Notes under the pieces: model-generated | The model's database searches: none | The model's input: only the letters and a program-made list of their open reading frames with translations | What the model was told of the DNA's origin: nothing | Part shown: one piece after another, positions 1-8,939 of the stretch | Numbering within the stretch: position 1 is the stretch's first letter | Layout of the letters: each line of letters starts with the position of its first letter | Position numbers and translations under genes: made by a program | Source of the DNA: Amycolatopsis tucumanensis | GTDB taxonomy: Bacteria > Actinomycetota > Actinomycetes > Mycobacteriales > Pseudonocardiaceae | Assembly: GCF_021654135.1 (NCBI RefSeq) | Contig: NZ_JAKGSD010000013.1 | Span: forward strand, 106,213 to 170,212 | Length of the DNA: 64,000 bases | Direction of reading: 5' to 3'

Positions 1-1782
1 TCGACCTGCCCGGGCTGGACGGTGACGCCGTCGCCGAACTCGTCCGCGCCGAATGCCAGGCCGACGACGCGACCGTGGCCGGGATCGCCGAGCGGACCGG
101 CGGAAACCCGTTCTACGTCAGGGAAAGCGCGCGGCTGCTGAGCGGCGAGGGTGCGCTGGTCGCGCTCTCCGAAGTCCCCGAAGGCGTCCGGGACGTGCTG
201 CGGCGCCGCCTGGCCCGGCTTCCGGACAGCGGGGTGTCCATCCTGCGGCTGGCGGCGGTGGCCGGCCGGGCATGCTCGGTGGACGTGCTCGTGCGGGCCG
301 CCGACGCCGACGAGGACGGCGTGCTGGACGCGCTGGACGCGGGCGTCATCGCCGGGTTGCTCGACGAGCCGGCGCCCGGGCGCGTCCGGTTCGTGCACGC
401 GCTGGTCAGGGACACGCTGGTCGCGGACGTCAGCCGGTTGCGCGCCACCAGAAGGCCGTCGGCTACTGCGTGCGTGCCGCCGAGCTGGCCGAGGCGCGCT
501 ACGCCCACGACGTGGCCGCCGCGCTGCTCGCCGACGCCGTCGCCCAGTGCGGCGATCCGGATGAGCGCGTGGACCTGTTCGGCAGGCTGCTGCGCGCGCA
601 GATCAGGGCCGGCGCCGTCGCCGCGGCCAGGGACACCCGCGCCCGGGCCGTGGAGTACGCCGAATCGATCGGCCGCGACGACCTGATGATCGCCGCGTTC
701 ACCGCCTGGACCGAGCCCACCTCCTGGCAGGCCCGCACCTACGGCACCGTCGACCGCCCGATCGTCGACCGCCTCCGCCGCCTGCTCACCCGAACTGATC
801 TCGCCCCCGACGTGCGGGCCCGCCTCCTGGTCGCCTACGCCGACGAACTGGTCGGCGAAGACGACCCGACGGTCATGGCGGCGGCCCGCGAAGCACTCGA
901 CCTCGCCACCGGCCCGCGTCTGCGGGCCGCCGCGCTCCTCGTCCTCGCCCGCGACCCCGGGCGGGCGGAGTACTCGCGCGAACTGTGGAGATCGGCATCG
1001 AGCACGACCTGCCCGTCTACCGCGTGTCCGGGCTGGTCAACCAGGCCGTGCACGCCGCGACGGTCAACGACCCGGCAACCCTGCGCCGCGCGATCGGCGA
1101 AGCGCTCGACCTCGCCCGCGCCTACCGGATGCCGGAAGCGATCGCCGCCGAAATCGCGCTGGCGACCCTGGTCCTCATCGAGGGCCGCTACGCCGAGGCC
1201 GAACGGCGCTACACCGAAGCCACCGAGCGCATGCACCACACCGGCTCCGTCCACGCCGGCTTCCGGCACCTCGCACGAGCGACGATCTGGCTCAACGACG
1301 GCACCCTCGGCGACCATCTGGACGACGTCCGTACCCTGCACGAGGCCCTCGGCCCCATGGTGACCGACCTGCTGGCGCTGGCCCTCCACGCCACCGGTCA
1401 CGACGCCGAAGCACGCCGGACCCGCGCGGCGGCACCTCCCATCCGCCCCGACTTCTTCTTCACGTTCCTGACCAGCCTGCGTGCACTGGCGGCCATCGCC
1501 CTCGACGACACCGGCACCGCCGCCCAGACCTACACGGCCCTGCTCCTCCACCACGACAACCCCCCAGCCGGCGCGGAAAGCCTGTCGCTGGCGCTGCCTC
1601 CGGTCGCCCACACCCTCGGCGAACTCGCCCTCTTCCTCCACCGTCCCGGCGACGCGGCCGCCCACTTCACGCGAGCCGCCACCATCGCGGAGAAGTGGAA
1701 CGCCCCTCATTGGGCCGCCGACGCCCGGGCACGCGCCGCGGTCGCCCGCACTGTTTCGCTGTCGCCGCAGCGGGAACGCTGA
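1..1782 (+). pseudogene. BTAD/SARP-type AAA-TPR transcriptional regulator, broken and cut by window edge
   Basis: The sequence reads in three successive frames that together look like the second half of a large BTAD/AfsR- or MalT-like regulator. Bases 3-450 give the end of an AAA ATPase domain (GGNPFYVRE, then a winged-helix-like segment ending in VHALVRDTL). Bases 450-985 give TPR-like helices (AVGYCVRAAELAEARYAHD). Bases 985-1782 complete the TPR region. The first shift coincides with loss of the linker normally between the ATPase C-terminus and the first TPR helix, so it looks like a small deletion. The second can be repaired by one inserted G near 985 (gaactg-tggag to gaactg-gtggag). No LuxR-type HTH follows. 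The DNA-binding half would lie left of the window. Sequencing error could explain the second shift but not the first. Confidence 0.7.
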
Positions 1783-1796
1783 GCCCCCGGAGGGCG

Positions 1797-2699
1797 TCAG
1801 TGGCCGTCGGCGAGGAACTCGGTCAGCGCGTCGGCGACGGCGTCGGGCTGTTCGTCGGGGATGAAGTGCCCGGCGTCCGGCACGACGATGCCGGTGGTGT
1901 TGTCCGCCCAGGGGCTGAGGGAGGCGGCCATGTCCGGGATGGAGCCGTGGCTGCTGGAGATCCCGAGGACCGGCACGGTCAGCCGCCGCTGCTCGAGCGC
2001 CTCGCGGTTCTTGCGCGCCGATTCCGCGGCGTCCCGGTAGTAGGCGAGGGAGGCGCGCAGGCCTCCGTCGGCGGCGACGGCCGCCGCGTAGTGGTCGAGT
2101 TCCGCGTCGTCGAAGGTGCTGGGAGACAAGGCTTTCACTGTCAGGAACCAGCCGACGTATTCGCGTTCACGGCCGGCGAGCAGCGCCTCGGGTAGCTCGG
2201 GCACGGTGTGGAACGCGAAATGCCAGGTCTTCCACGCCCGGTCCGGATCGGTGGGAATCGTCTCCGGGAGCGTGACACCGGGAATTCCGGCGTCGAGCAG
2301 CGCGACCCGGCGCAGGTGGTTTTCGAAGCCGAGGGCGAGGGAGAACGCGACCCAGGCACCGATGTCGTGGGCGGCCAGCGAATAGCTCGACACGCCCAGG
2401 GCGGCCACGGCGGCGTGGACGCGCGCGGCGGCCGTGTGCGTGTCGTAGCCGCGCTCCGGGCGCTCGGAGTGGCCCTGGCCCGGCAAGTCGATCGCGATGA
2501 CGTGGAACCGTTCGGCGAGGCGGGGCATCACTTTTCGCCAGGCCCACCAGGTTTGCGGGAATCCGGCGAGCAGGACGACGGCCGGGCCGCCCGTTCGTCC
2601 GCCTTCGACGGCGTGCAGGCGCACGCCATCCGCGTCGACCCAGCGGTGGGTGAATCCGGTCAGATGTTGCAGGGGCAGGTCGTGGACGAGGTTGTTCAT
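1797..2699 (-). CDS. Alpha/beta hydrolase, epoxide-hydrolase-like
   Basis: About 300 residues of the alpha/beta hydrolase fold. Seen: oxyanion motif AGFPQTWW, nucleophile elbow AAHDIGAW with Asp rather than Ser, and a late DAGHFIPDEQP containing the likely catalytic His. An Asp nucleophile is typical of soluble epoxide hydrolases and haloalkane dehalogenases, so an epoxide or related small substrate is likely but unspecified. The ATG at 2699 is preferred over the GTG at 2705; no clear ribosome site precedes it, and it lies 17 nt from a 38-bp palindrome, so the mRNA may be nearly leaderless. It is divergent from a TetR gene that probably represses it through that palindrome. Confidence 0.85.
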   Translation of the reverse strand: MNNLVHDLPLQHLTGFTHRWVDADGVRLHAVEGGRTGGPAVVLLAGFPQTWWAWRKVMPRLAERFHVIAIDLPGQGHSERPERGYDTHTAAARVHAAVAALGVSSYSLAAHDIGAWVAFSLALGFENHLRRVALLDAGIPGVTLPETIPTDPDRAWKTWHFAFHTVPELPEALLAGREREYVGWFLTVKALSPSTFDDAELDHYAAAVAADGGLRASLAYYRDAAESARKNREALEQRRLTVPVLGISSSHGSIPDMAASLSPWADNTTGIVVPDAGHFIPDEQPDAVADALTEFLADGH

Positions 2700-2715
2700 G
2701 AGCACGCCGGCGACG

Positions 2716-2753
2716 CTAACACATCTTGAACTGATCAGTCCAAGATGTGTTAG
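2716..2753. promoter_or_regulatory. 38-bp palindromic operator between hydrolase and TetR genes
   Basis: Arms CTAACACATCTTG (2716-2728) and CAAGATGTGTTAG (2741-2753) are perfect reverse complements. The middle holds a second perfect palindrome ACTGATCAGT, flanked by the only mismatched pair. It lies 9 nt before the TetR start and 16 nt before the hydrolase start, so it must overlap both promoters. TetR proteins commonly autoregulate from such divergent sites; direct binding here is inferred. Confidence 0.85.
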
Positions 2754-2762
2754 CCTGGTCGC

Positions 2763-3353
2763 GTGGCAGGCAAGAAGCAGTTCGACACCGACACCGCACT
2801 CGATGCGGCGATGATCCAGTTCTGGCGCTCGGGCTACGCCGACACCTCACTCGACGACCTGTCCAGGGCAACCGGCCTGAACCGCAGCTCCATCTACTCC
2901 TCCCTCGGCGACAAGGACACGCTCTTCCTGCGCTGCCTGGACCGTTACGCCGCGCGCTACGGCGACAAGTACGACGCCGCACTGTCGCGCGTGGACACCG
3001 ACCCGGTCGCCGCCGTTCGCGCGTTCTTCGACGTCACCCTCGACCGCATCGCCGATCCCGGACTGCCCGACGGATGCCTGATCGCCCAGTCGGCCATGGC
3101 GATCCCGGCCCTGAGCCCGCGCGTCGCCGCGCACGCCAAGCAGGCGCTCGGTCGCCAGCGCCTGCGCCTGCGCGCCGCCTTGAAGACCAGCGGGCTGACC
3201 GACCGGGACGCCGAAGCCTTCGCCGTGCACGCCGCGGCCGTGAACCAGTCCCTCGCCGTCATGAGCAGAGCCGGAACCAGTCCCGCGCAGTTGCGGGCGA
3301 TCGTGGGGGTCACCGTCGACGCGCTGTCGCAGGCGTTGCGCGCGTCAGCGTGA
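2763..3353 (+). CDS. TetR/AcrR family transcriptional regulator
   Basis: 196 residues. The N-terminal HTH is typical of TetR: FWRSGYADTSLDDL, then GLNRSSIYSSLGDKDTLF, about residues 17-56. The C-terminal ligand domain contains DGCLIAQSAMAIP, a pattern shared with the second TetR of this window (15149). GTG start at 2763, directly after the palindrome 2716-2753, with little room for a ribosome site. It probably represses itself and the divergent hydrolase. Its last 9 nt overlap the end of the convergent MFS gene. Ligand unknown. Confidence 0.88.
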   Translation: MAGKKQFDTDTALDAAMIQFWRSGYADTSLDDLSRATGLNRSSIYSSLGDKDTLFLRCLDRYAARYGDKYDAALSRVDTDPVAAVRAFFDVTLDRIADPGLPDGCLIAQSAMAIPALSPRVAAHAKQALGRQRLRLRAALKTSGLTDRDAEAFAVHAAAVNQSLAVMSRAGTSPAQLRAIVGVTVDALSQALRASA

Positions 3354-4532
3354 TCCGACCCGGCTGCTCACGGTGATCGCGGCCGCGGCCACGATCGCCA
3401 TGGCGCAGACTGCCGCGGTCGCGGTCCAGCCGAACCAGTCGACCGCGGCCGCGCCGGCCGCCGTGCCGAGGCTGCCGCCCACGAAGTAGACGACCATGTA
3501 GGCGCTGTTGAACCGGGCGGGCGCCGCCGGGTCGAGCGCGAGCACCGTGCTCTGGTTGGCCACCTGCGCGGCGAACAGCCCGGCGTCGAACAGGCCGAGG
3601 CAGACCAGCGTGAGGGGTGTGTTCGGCAGGAAGAGGCCGAGTGTCAGCGCCGCCGCGGCGGCAAGCGCGAGTCCGATGAGGATCACCCGGCGCGCGCCGA
3701 TGCGGTCGGTCCACACCCCGGCGATGCGGGTGGCGACGATGCCGAGCAGCCCGGCCGCCCCGTACAGGCCGATCCGTTCCGGCGAATACGAGAACGGCGG
3801 CTGGGACAGCGCGACCGCGATGCCCGCCCACACCGCGCAGAACGCGAAGAACCAGAGGGCGCCGCGCCCGGCGGCCAGCCGCAGCACCGGGTACCTCAGG
3901 TACAGCCCCGGCAGCCCGCGCAGCGTGGCCAGGTACCCGGTTCCGGCGCGGCCGGGTGTGGCGGGCAACGCCAGACGGGCGGCGACCGCGATGACCGCGC
4001 ACGCGAGCGCGAACACCAGCAGCATGGGACGCCAGCCGATCAGCCCGGTCAGCCAGCCTCCGCCGATCCGCCCGGCGAGGATGCCCGCGGAGATCCCGGC
4101 GGTCACCACGCCGAGCACCGTCGCCCGCCGCCGCGGCTCGGCGAGCCGTCCCGCCACCGAACTCAGCTGCGCCCCCACCGCGGAGCCGGCGCCGATCACG
4201 GCGAGCACGAGCCCGAGCAGCGCCGCCGAACCCACGGCGGCGGCCAGCGCCAAGGCGACGGCGAGCGCGGCGAACTGCGCGGCCACCACCGTTCTCGGCG
4301 GGAACCGGTCCACCAGCGGGACCAGCACCGCGAGCCCGGCGAGATACCCGGCCGGACCGCAGGCGAGCACCGTGCCGACGACGGCGGCTGGCACGTCCAG
4401 CGACCCCGCGACCTCCGCGATCGAGGGCTGCAGGGGATACAGGGTCGCGGTGCCCAGCGCGGCAGCGAGCGTCAGGAACGCCACCACCGGCGCACGAAGC
4501 ACCGGCCGGGCCGTCGAAAGATCAGTGTCCAC
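3345..4532 (-). CDS. MFS transporter, 12-helix efflux type
   Basis: About 395 residues, almost entirely hydrophobic helices, with MFS signatures: an acidic/basic loop after helix 2 (PLVDRFPPRTV), a glycine-rich helix 5 (GVVTAGISAGILAGRIGGG) and the second-half loop TDRIGARRVI. The reading frame runs further upstream, but the GTG at 4532 (VDTDLSTARPVLRAPVV) gives a normal short cytoplasmic start. The fold resembles YnfM/arabinose-exporter-type MFS proteins; substrate not predictable. It converges on the TetR gene, overlapping by 9 nt, so the two are not co-transcribed. Confidence 0.85.
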   Translation of the reverse strand: MDTDLSTARPVLRAPVVAFLTLAAALGTATLYPLQPSIAEVAGSLDVPAAVVGTVLACGPAGYLAGLAVLVPLVDRFPPRTVVAAQFAALAVALALAAAVGSAALLGLVLAVIGAGSAVGAQLSSVAGRLAEPRRRATVLGVVTAGISAGILAGRIGGGWLTGLIGWRPMLLVFALACAVIAVAARLALPATPGRAGTGYLATLRGLPGLYLRYPVLRLAAGRGALWFFAFCAVWAGIAVALSQPPFSYSPERIGLYGAAGLLGIVATRIAGVWTDRIGARRVILIGLALAAAAALTLGLFLPNTPLTLVCLGLFDAGLFAAQVANQSTVLALDPAAPARFNSAYMVVYFVGGSLGTAAGAAAVDWFGWTATAAVCAMAIVAAAAITVSSRVGSR

Positions 4533-4849
4533 GGCGACGACGGTAGAAGTGGCGCGGCGACAACGCTGGCGGGAAACCGACGGCACCGTGCTGCGGGACG
4601 GCGCCTGGGCGCTGAGGTCGAGCGCCGCCGCGCGCGGATCAACGCCACCACCGGCACAAGTGTCGACGCGGCAATGACCGCGCCGACAACGGTCGGCCGA
4701 TCGCGGCACGAAGTCCTCGTCCAAGACCACCCCGGTTGAGTAACCGCCCTGGCTGATGGTGCAAGCCTGGTGGGTGGGAGGTGCTCTCAGAACCCCTCAG
4801 TTGTGCGCCCTGGTCCCGCGCGATGCTCGGCGAACTCGGTTCAGCACGA
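4533..4849. other. Gene-poor interval
   Basis: 317 bases between the start of the MFS gene and the end of the PIN-domain gene. I see no convincing coding frame, RNA gene or repeat. The MFS promoter should lie at its left end. Confidence 0.5.
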
Positions 4850-5248
4850 TCACCACAGCACCTGAACCCCAGCCACGGTCTGGAAGGCCTCGTCGGCGGT
4901 CACCAGTGGCAGCGATTCCGTCATGCACTGCGCGGCGATTATCCGGTCGAACGGGTCGCGGTGCTTCCACTCCATCGAGCCCGCGAGAAGGCTGTGCTCG
5001 TCCGTCACAGGGACACTGTCCACGGCCAGTCGCGCGAGGTGCTGCCGGTACGCGCGCACCAGCACCTCGGCTTGCGGCAGCTTGCCCAGTCGTTGCTTGG
5101 TCGCGATCTCCCATGCCGAGGCCGCGGAGACGAACAGCTCCGTGCGGCGATCGGCGACCGCGGCGCGGACCTGATCGGAGAGCCGGGCGGGATCGGTCAA
5201 CGCCCACAGCAGCACGTGCGTGTCGAGCATCAACCGTCGCGGCGTCAC
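4850..5248 (-). CDS. PIN-domain ribonuclease toxin (VapC-like)
   Basis: About 132 residues with the PIN acidic residues in order: LMLDTHVLLWAL (first Asp), SAASAWEIATK (Glu), the RDPFDRIIAAQC block and PLVTADEAF (last Asp). These coordinate metal in VapC-type RNases. The GTG at 5248 overlaps the antitoxin stop by GTGA, the usual coupling in toxin-antitoxin operons; ATG codons slightly downstream are alternatives. With the upstream Phd-type gene it forms a chromosomal type II TA module. Confidence 0.88.
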   Translation of the reverse strand: MTPRRLMLDTHVLLWALTDPARLSDQVRAAVADRRTELFVSAASAWEIATKQRLGKLPQAEVLVRAYRQHLARLAVDSVPVTDEHSLLAGSMEWKHRDPFDRIIAAQCMTESLPLVTADEAFQTVAGVQVLW

Positions 5249-5460
5249 GCCTCCCATGCCGCGAGTTCGTCCTCGGGAAGCGGCTCGTCGAACGAGTCCG
5301 GAACCCGGTAGGGGACGAACCCCAACTCCCTTTCCGGCGGCTCCTGAAACGGCACCAGCCGGGCCACCGGCACGTCCCCTCGTGCGATGACAACCTCCTC
5401 GCCCCGCTCGACGTCGGCCAGGATCGCGGACAGCCGCGTCTTGGCCTCCTGCACCTTCAC
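5245..5460 (-). CDS. Phd/YefM-family antitoxin
   Basis: 71 residues beginning KVQEAKTRLSAILADVERGE, then VVIARGDVPVARLVP. This is the Phd/YefM N-terminal DNA-binding fold. The acidic C-terminal tail (DSFDEPLPEDELAAWEA) would wrap the PIN toxin. The GTG at 5460 follows GGAG with a 6-nt spacer. The stop overlaps the toxin start by 4 nt. It probably autorepresses the operon together with the toxin. Confidence 0.85.
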   Translation of the reverse strand: MKVQEAKTRLSAILADVERGEEVVIARGDVPVARLVPFQEPPERELGFVPYRVPDSFDEPLPEDELAAWEA

Positions 5461-5504
5461 CGTCCGCTCCACCAGGTCAACGGTACTTGACCAATCAGGG
5501 TTGG

Positions 5505-6428
5505 TCAACCTTGGCCATCCTCTGCCGGACCATAAACGCGCTGGTCGAGCCGGTGGAGCGCCCACGCCCGCGCGGCAGCGGTGAGTGCCGGTCGGTGCGG
5601 CAGCGGGTGGTCCCGTTCGAGCAGTTGCCAGATACCCCAGATCGCGACGGCGAACGCGGTCCGCGTGGCGGCTGGAGTGCCCTGCCAGCACACCACAGAC
5701 TCAGCCCACCGTTCCGCAGCCTCGGGCTCGTGGCCCGCGGCAATGAGTCGCGGTATCAGGAACGCCGTGTCCACGGCCGGGTTGCCCCGCCGCGACCAGG
5801 CCCAGTCCACCACCCGAGCGCCCTCGTCGCCGACAAGGATGTTGAGCGAGTGCAGGTCGGTGTGCACCAAGTGATCACCGGCGACCTCCTCGATCGCGCG
5901 CGCCTCCCCCGCCACCAGCTCGTCGAGGTGGTCCCGGGCCCACGGGTCCACACCGGACGGGAGGTCCTTCGCCAGCCTGCGCCACGCCGCCAGCCGCCCC
6001 CACTGCTCAGCCAGGGATGGCGCGTGGACCGGGCACGCCGCCAGCTCCTCGGCCATGACGTCGAGCACGGGCACGATCTTCGCCGGATCGGGCGACCCCG
6101 GCGCGAGGTCGGCGTGCCGACCGGCAACGCACTCGAACCCCAGCAGCAGCCACTCCCCGACCTCGACCCGCCACAGCAACCGCGGCGCGATCACGGCGGG
6201 CAGCCACGCGTTGACCTCGGCCTCGTGACGGTGCATCGCACCCCTGCGACCACCAGCGTCGGCGATACCCTTGCAGAAAACCCGGCCACCATCGCGCAGA
6301 TGCAGCGTCGCCGAGAAATCGGAGTTGCGGCCGGCCGACGGGATTTCGGCACGCACGACCGGCCCCGTTCGCCGTTCGATCGCCGCGCGCGCCGCGACGG
6401 GCAACTCACCCCACGGCCGACTAACCAT
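5505..6428 (-). CDS. Aminoglycoside phosphotransferase (APH) family kinase
   Basis: About 307 residues with the APH/choline-kinase catalytic motifs HTDLHSLNILV (Brenner motif, catalytic Asp) and VVDWAWSRRGNP (metal-binding DxW). FCKGIADAG upstream supplies the nucleotide-binding Lys. ATG at 6428 after AGGGG with good spacing. Substrate unknown: the family includes antibiotic kinases and small-molecule kinases, and nothing nearby proves resistance. It runs parallel to the TA pair and the Cys-tailed gene. Confidence 0.82.
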   Translation of the reverse strand: MVSRPWGELPVAARAAIERRTGPVVRAEIPSAGRNSDFSATLHLRDGGRVFCKGIADAGGRRGAMHRHEAEVNAWLPAVIAPRLLWRVEVGEWLLLGFECVAGRHADLAPGSPDPAKIVPVLDVMAEELAACPVHAPSLAEQWGRLAAWRRLAKDLPSGVDPWARDHLDELVAGEARAIEEVAGDHLVHTDLHSLNILVGDEGARVVDWAWSRRGNPAVDTAFLIPRLIAAGHEPEAAERWAESVVCWQGTPAATRTAFAVAIWGIWQLLERDHPLPHRPALTAAARAWALHRLDQRVYGPAEDGQG

Positions 6429-6439
6429 CGGATCCCCCT

Positions 6440-6916
6440 CTAGCACTGCGCCGGCGGCGGGTCGTCGTAGCAGCCATTCTTGCATTGTGAGCAGTTGACG
6501 TGATCGGCATCCGAGTGCGGCCAGAGGTCGACGTCCAGGGTGTAGCCCGCTCCCCTGATCGCGGACATCGTGCGAACCAGGGTGTCCCGGGCGGCAGGGC
6601 CGCCGGCGCTCGGGTCGCTCTCGTCGGTCGGGACGTGGTGGAGGAAACGTCCCGCCACGCGGTCACAGAACTCGGCGTAGTCCTTGGTGTGCAGGACGAA
6701 GGTGTGCCAGCCCAGGTCGACCAGTTCACTGGGAGCCAGCGGTGCACCGCAGTTGGTCGCGCAGGCCGCCAGGAATGCCAGAGCCTGATCCACGATGCGC
6801 TCCGACAGTCCCGGATCCAGCTTCTCCTCGACGGCGAGGCGACGGGCAAGGCGGTTGAACAGCTCGTGCGAGACGAGCGAGCGGCCGGTCACCGGACCAT
6901 TCATCACCGCGGTCAT
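6440..6916 (-). CDS. Conserved hypothetical protein, glycine-rich-domain-like, with Cys-rich tail
   Basis: About 158 residues. The core LVDLGWHTFVLHTKDYAEF followed by GRFLHHVP resembles bacterial proteins annotated as glycine-rich-domain-containing (GRDP-like); the function of that core is not known to me. The C-terminus is rich in Cys (CSQCKNGC, last residue Cys), suggesting metal binding or modification. The ATG at 6916 follows GGAGG with a 5-nt spacer; an ATG at 6928 also exists. It is divergent from the XRE regulator at 7169 and lies 11 bp upstream of the kinase. Confidence 0.7.
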   Translation of the reverse strand: MTAVMNGPVTGRSLVSHELFNRLARRLAVEEKLDPGLSERIVDQALAFLAACATNCGAPLAPSELVDLGWHTFVLHTKDYAEFCDRVAGRFLHHVPTDESDPSAGGPAARDTLVRTMSAIRGAGYTLDVDLWPHSDADHVNCSQCKNGCYDDPPPAQC

Positions 6917-7168
6917 ACGCTCCTCCATTCGGTCAGTTGTCACCGGCCGCTGCTCGGCCGCTGACGGATCCAGTAGAGCGGGCGCCCCTCTCCGCACCCA
7001 GCGCGTACAGGATGCGTCGACACGGCGTCAACACGGCGACACTGCGCTGAGCTGCGAAAACAACGTCAGCGCGGCCGTTGGTCCGATCAGGTGCCGATGC
7101 CCGGTCGGTGATCAGTGACCTTCGGTTGCTCGTTATCGTGGCTCCCGAGGACGAGAGGGGAAGCCGAT

Positions 7169-8458
7169 ATGGGTGAGCGACGGGATGCGTTCATCGCGCA
7201 ACGCTGCCTGATGGGCTACACCCAGGAAGCGTTCGCGACGGCGGTGGGTGTCGAGTTCACCACCGTGGGACGGTGGGAACGCGGCGAGTTGACCCCGCAG
7301 CCCTGGCGTCGAGGGCGCATCGCCAAGGCCCTTGGTGTCACGCTCGAGGAACTCGGAGCCTTGCTGTCTCCGGACATCCGCCGGAACAGCCAGAGGCCGG
7401 CCCCTTCTGAGCAGCGGGTGGTGCACGTGCCGCCCGGCGATCCGTCAGAGGAAGACGATATGAACCGGCGAAGTTTGCTGCGGCTGTTCAGCATGGCCGG
7501 AGCCTTCCTGAGTCTCCCGGAACCCGCGGACGCTGTCACCGAATCCGTCGGCCGCACCACCGCCAACTCGGCCACGGTCGCGGCCTACTCCCAGCTCAAC
7601 CGGTACCTGTGGCGGGCCTACGCGCTCGCTCCGAGCAAGGGCACGGTGCTGCCGCCGGTTCGTGCGCAGCTCGAGATCCTGTCCGAAGCCTTGACGCAGG
7701 CACAGACCCCTCACACCCGGCAGCACCTCTGCGCACTCGCGGCTGACCTCTTCCAGCTGGCCGGCGAAATCCTCTTCGACGCGGACCGCTATGGCGACGC
7801 CGCACACTGCTACACCTTGGCGGCCACCGCCGGCAAAGAATCGAGCGCGATCGACCTGTGGGCGTGCGCGCTGACCCGGCACGCCTACATCGCCGTCTAC
7901 GAACGCCGGTTCAGCGACGCGGCCCCTCTCCTCGACCTCGCCGCAACGCTTGCCCGGCGAGGTGATCCCAGTCTGCCCACCCGGCACTGGATCGCCGCTG
8001 TGCAAGCAGAAACTCACGCTGGGCTGGGCGATCTCGACGCCTGCCAGCGGGCGCTCGACACCGCAACCGAAGTGCTGCAGCTCCCGCAGCCCCCGTCCAA
8101 CCGGGGTTGGCTGCGGTTCGATGGCTCACGCCTGCCCGAACTGCGCGGCACCTGCTACCTCTCCCTCGGCCGGACCGACCTCGCCGAAAGGGCGCTGACC
8201 GACGCGCTCCAGTCGGGCCTGACCCTGCGGCGCGAAGCCGCCGTGGTCACCGACCTCGCACTTCTCGGGCTGAAGCGGCAAGATCCGGACCAAGTCGCCG
8301 CCTACGCCGGCACCGCCGTGTCCATCGCCCGCCAAACCGGCTCCGCCGTCGTGATCCGCAAACTGCAGGTACTCCAGCAACACCTCTCCCGCACGCCTGC
8401 GCACCCGCGGATCCGGCAGTTGACCGCCGACATCCACGCACTCAGCACCCTGACGTGA
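7169..8458 (+). CDS. XRE-family regulator with TPR-like C-terminal domain
   Basis: 429 residues. An N-terminal HTH_3 domain (YTQEAFATAVGVEFTTVGRWERGE, residues about 16-40) is followed by a linker with NRRSLLRLFSMAGAFLSLP and then about 300 residues of TPR-like helices (ADLFQLAGEILFDADRYGDAA and similar). This matches actinomycete Cro/CI-TPR regulators that sense peptides or partner proteins. ATG at 7169 follows GAGAGGGGA. The small gene at 8472 starts 13 nt downstream with its own ribosome site and is probably co-transcribed. Confidence 0.85.
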   Translation: MGERRDAFIAQRCLMGYTQEAFATAVGVEFTTVGRWERGELTPQPWRRGRIAKALGVTLEELGALLSPDIRRNSQRPAPSEQRVVHVPPGDPSEEDDMNRRSLLRLFSMAGAFLSLPEPADAVTESVGRTTANSATVAAYSQLNRYLWRAYALAPSKGTVLPPVRAQLEILSEALTQAQTPHTRQHLCALAADLFQLAGEILFDADRYGDAAHCYTLAATAGKESSAIDLWACALTRHAYIAVYERRFSDAAPLLDLAATLARRGDPSLPTRHWIAAVQAETHAGLGDLDACQRALDTATEVLQLPQPPSNRGWLRFDGSRLPELRGTCYLSLGRTDLAERALTDALQSGLTLRREAAVVTDLALLGLKRQDPDQVAAYAGTAVSIARQTGSAVVIRKLQVLQQHLSRTPAHPRIRQLTADIHALSTLT

Positions 8459-8471
8459 GCAAGGAGCACGA

Positions 8472-8831
8472 ATGACACACGACGGAGGCCGCACCTTCCG
8501 GGAAGCCTGGATCGCCGGCGTCAACAAGCACTACCCCGGCCAGCCCAAGCCCGGCTATATCGCGCCCTGGGAGGACACCCCGGACTGGGAACGGGAGGCG
8601 GCTGCCGCGGTGTACGACCAAGTCCGTGCCTTCGTCACGGCGACCGGCGGCGCTACCAGCAAGCTGACCCGCGACCAAAAAGGACGATTCGTCGCGCTCT
8701 GCTGGATCGGCCAGATCTTCAAGCACTTTCCCGACCCGAAACCCTCCTACGTCGCCGACTGGCACGACCTTCCCGACTGGCAGAAAGCCACCGACGCGGA
8801 CATCTTCGAGCACATCGAACAATCCGTGTAG
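8472..8831 (+). CDS. Small hypothetical protein with internal duplication
   Basis: 119 residues, family not recognised. Two halves repeat a motif: NKHYPGQPKPGYIAPWEDTP near residue 18 and FKHFPDPKPSYVADWHDLP near residue 85, each followed by DW and an acidic helix. There is no signal peptide or membrane segment. AAGGAG precedes the ATG. It follows the XRE-TPR regulator by 13 nt, so it may be the regulator's partner or target. Function unknown. Confidence 0.7.
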   Translation: MTHDGGRTFREAWIAGVNKHYPGQPKPGYIAPWEDTPDWEREAAAAVYDQVRAFVTATGGATSKLTRDQKGRFVALCWIGQIFKHFPDPKPSYVADWHDLPDWQKATDADIFEHIEQSV

Positions 8832-8887
8832 CGCATCGGGCGTTGAGGCTCTCGCCGAGGAGCCGGGCAACAACCGACTCCCGGCGT

Positions 8888-8923
8888 CTCGTCGAGGCCG
8901 GCCCCGTTGCAGGCCTCGACGAG
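8888..8923. terminator. Bidirectional hairpin terminator
   Basis: Perfect 12-bp stem CTCGTCGAGGCC (8888-8899) and GGCCTCGACGAG (8912-8923) with a 12-nt loop, between the convergent genes ending at 8831 and 8940. No T-run, as is common in high-GC actinobacteria. Confidence 0.75.
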
Positions 8924-8939
8924 CCGGGTCAGGCTCGGT

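Noticed and set aside
3508..4677. 389-residue + strand frame opposite the MFS gene
   Set aside because: Ala/Ser/Arg-rich shadow; the - strand has clear membrane helices and MFS loops.
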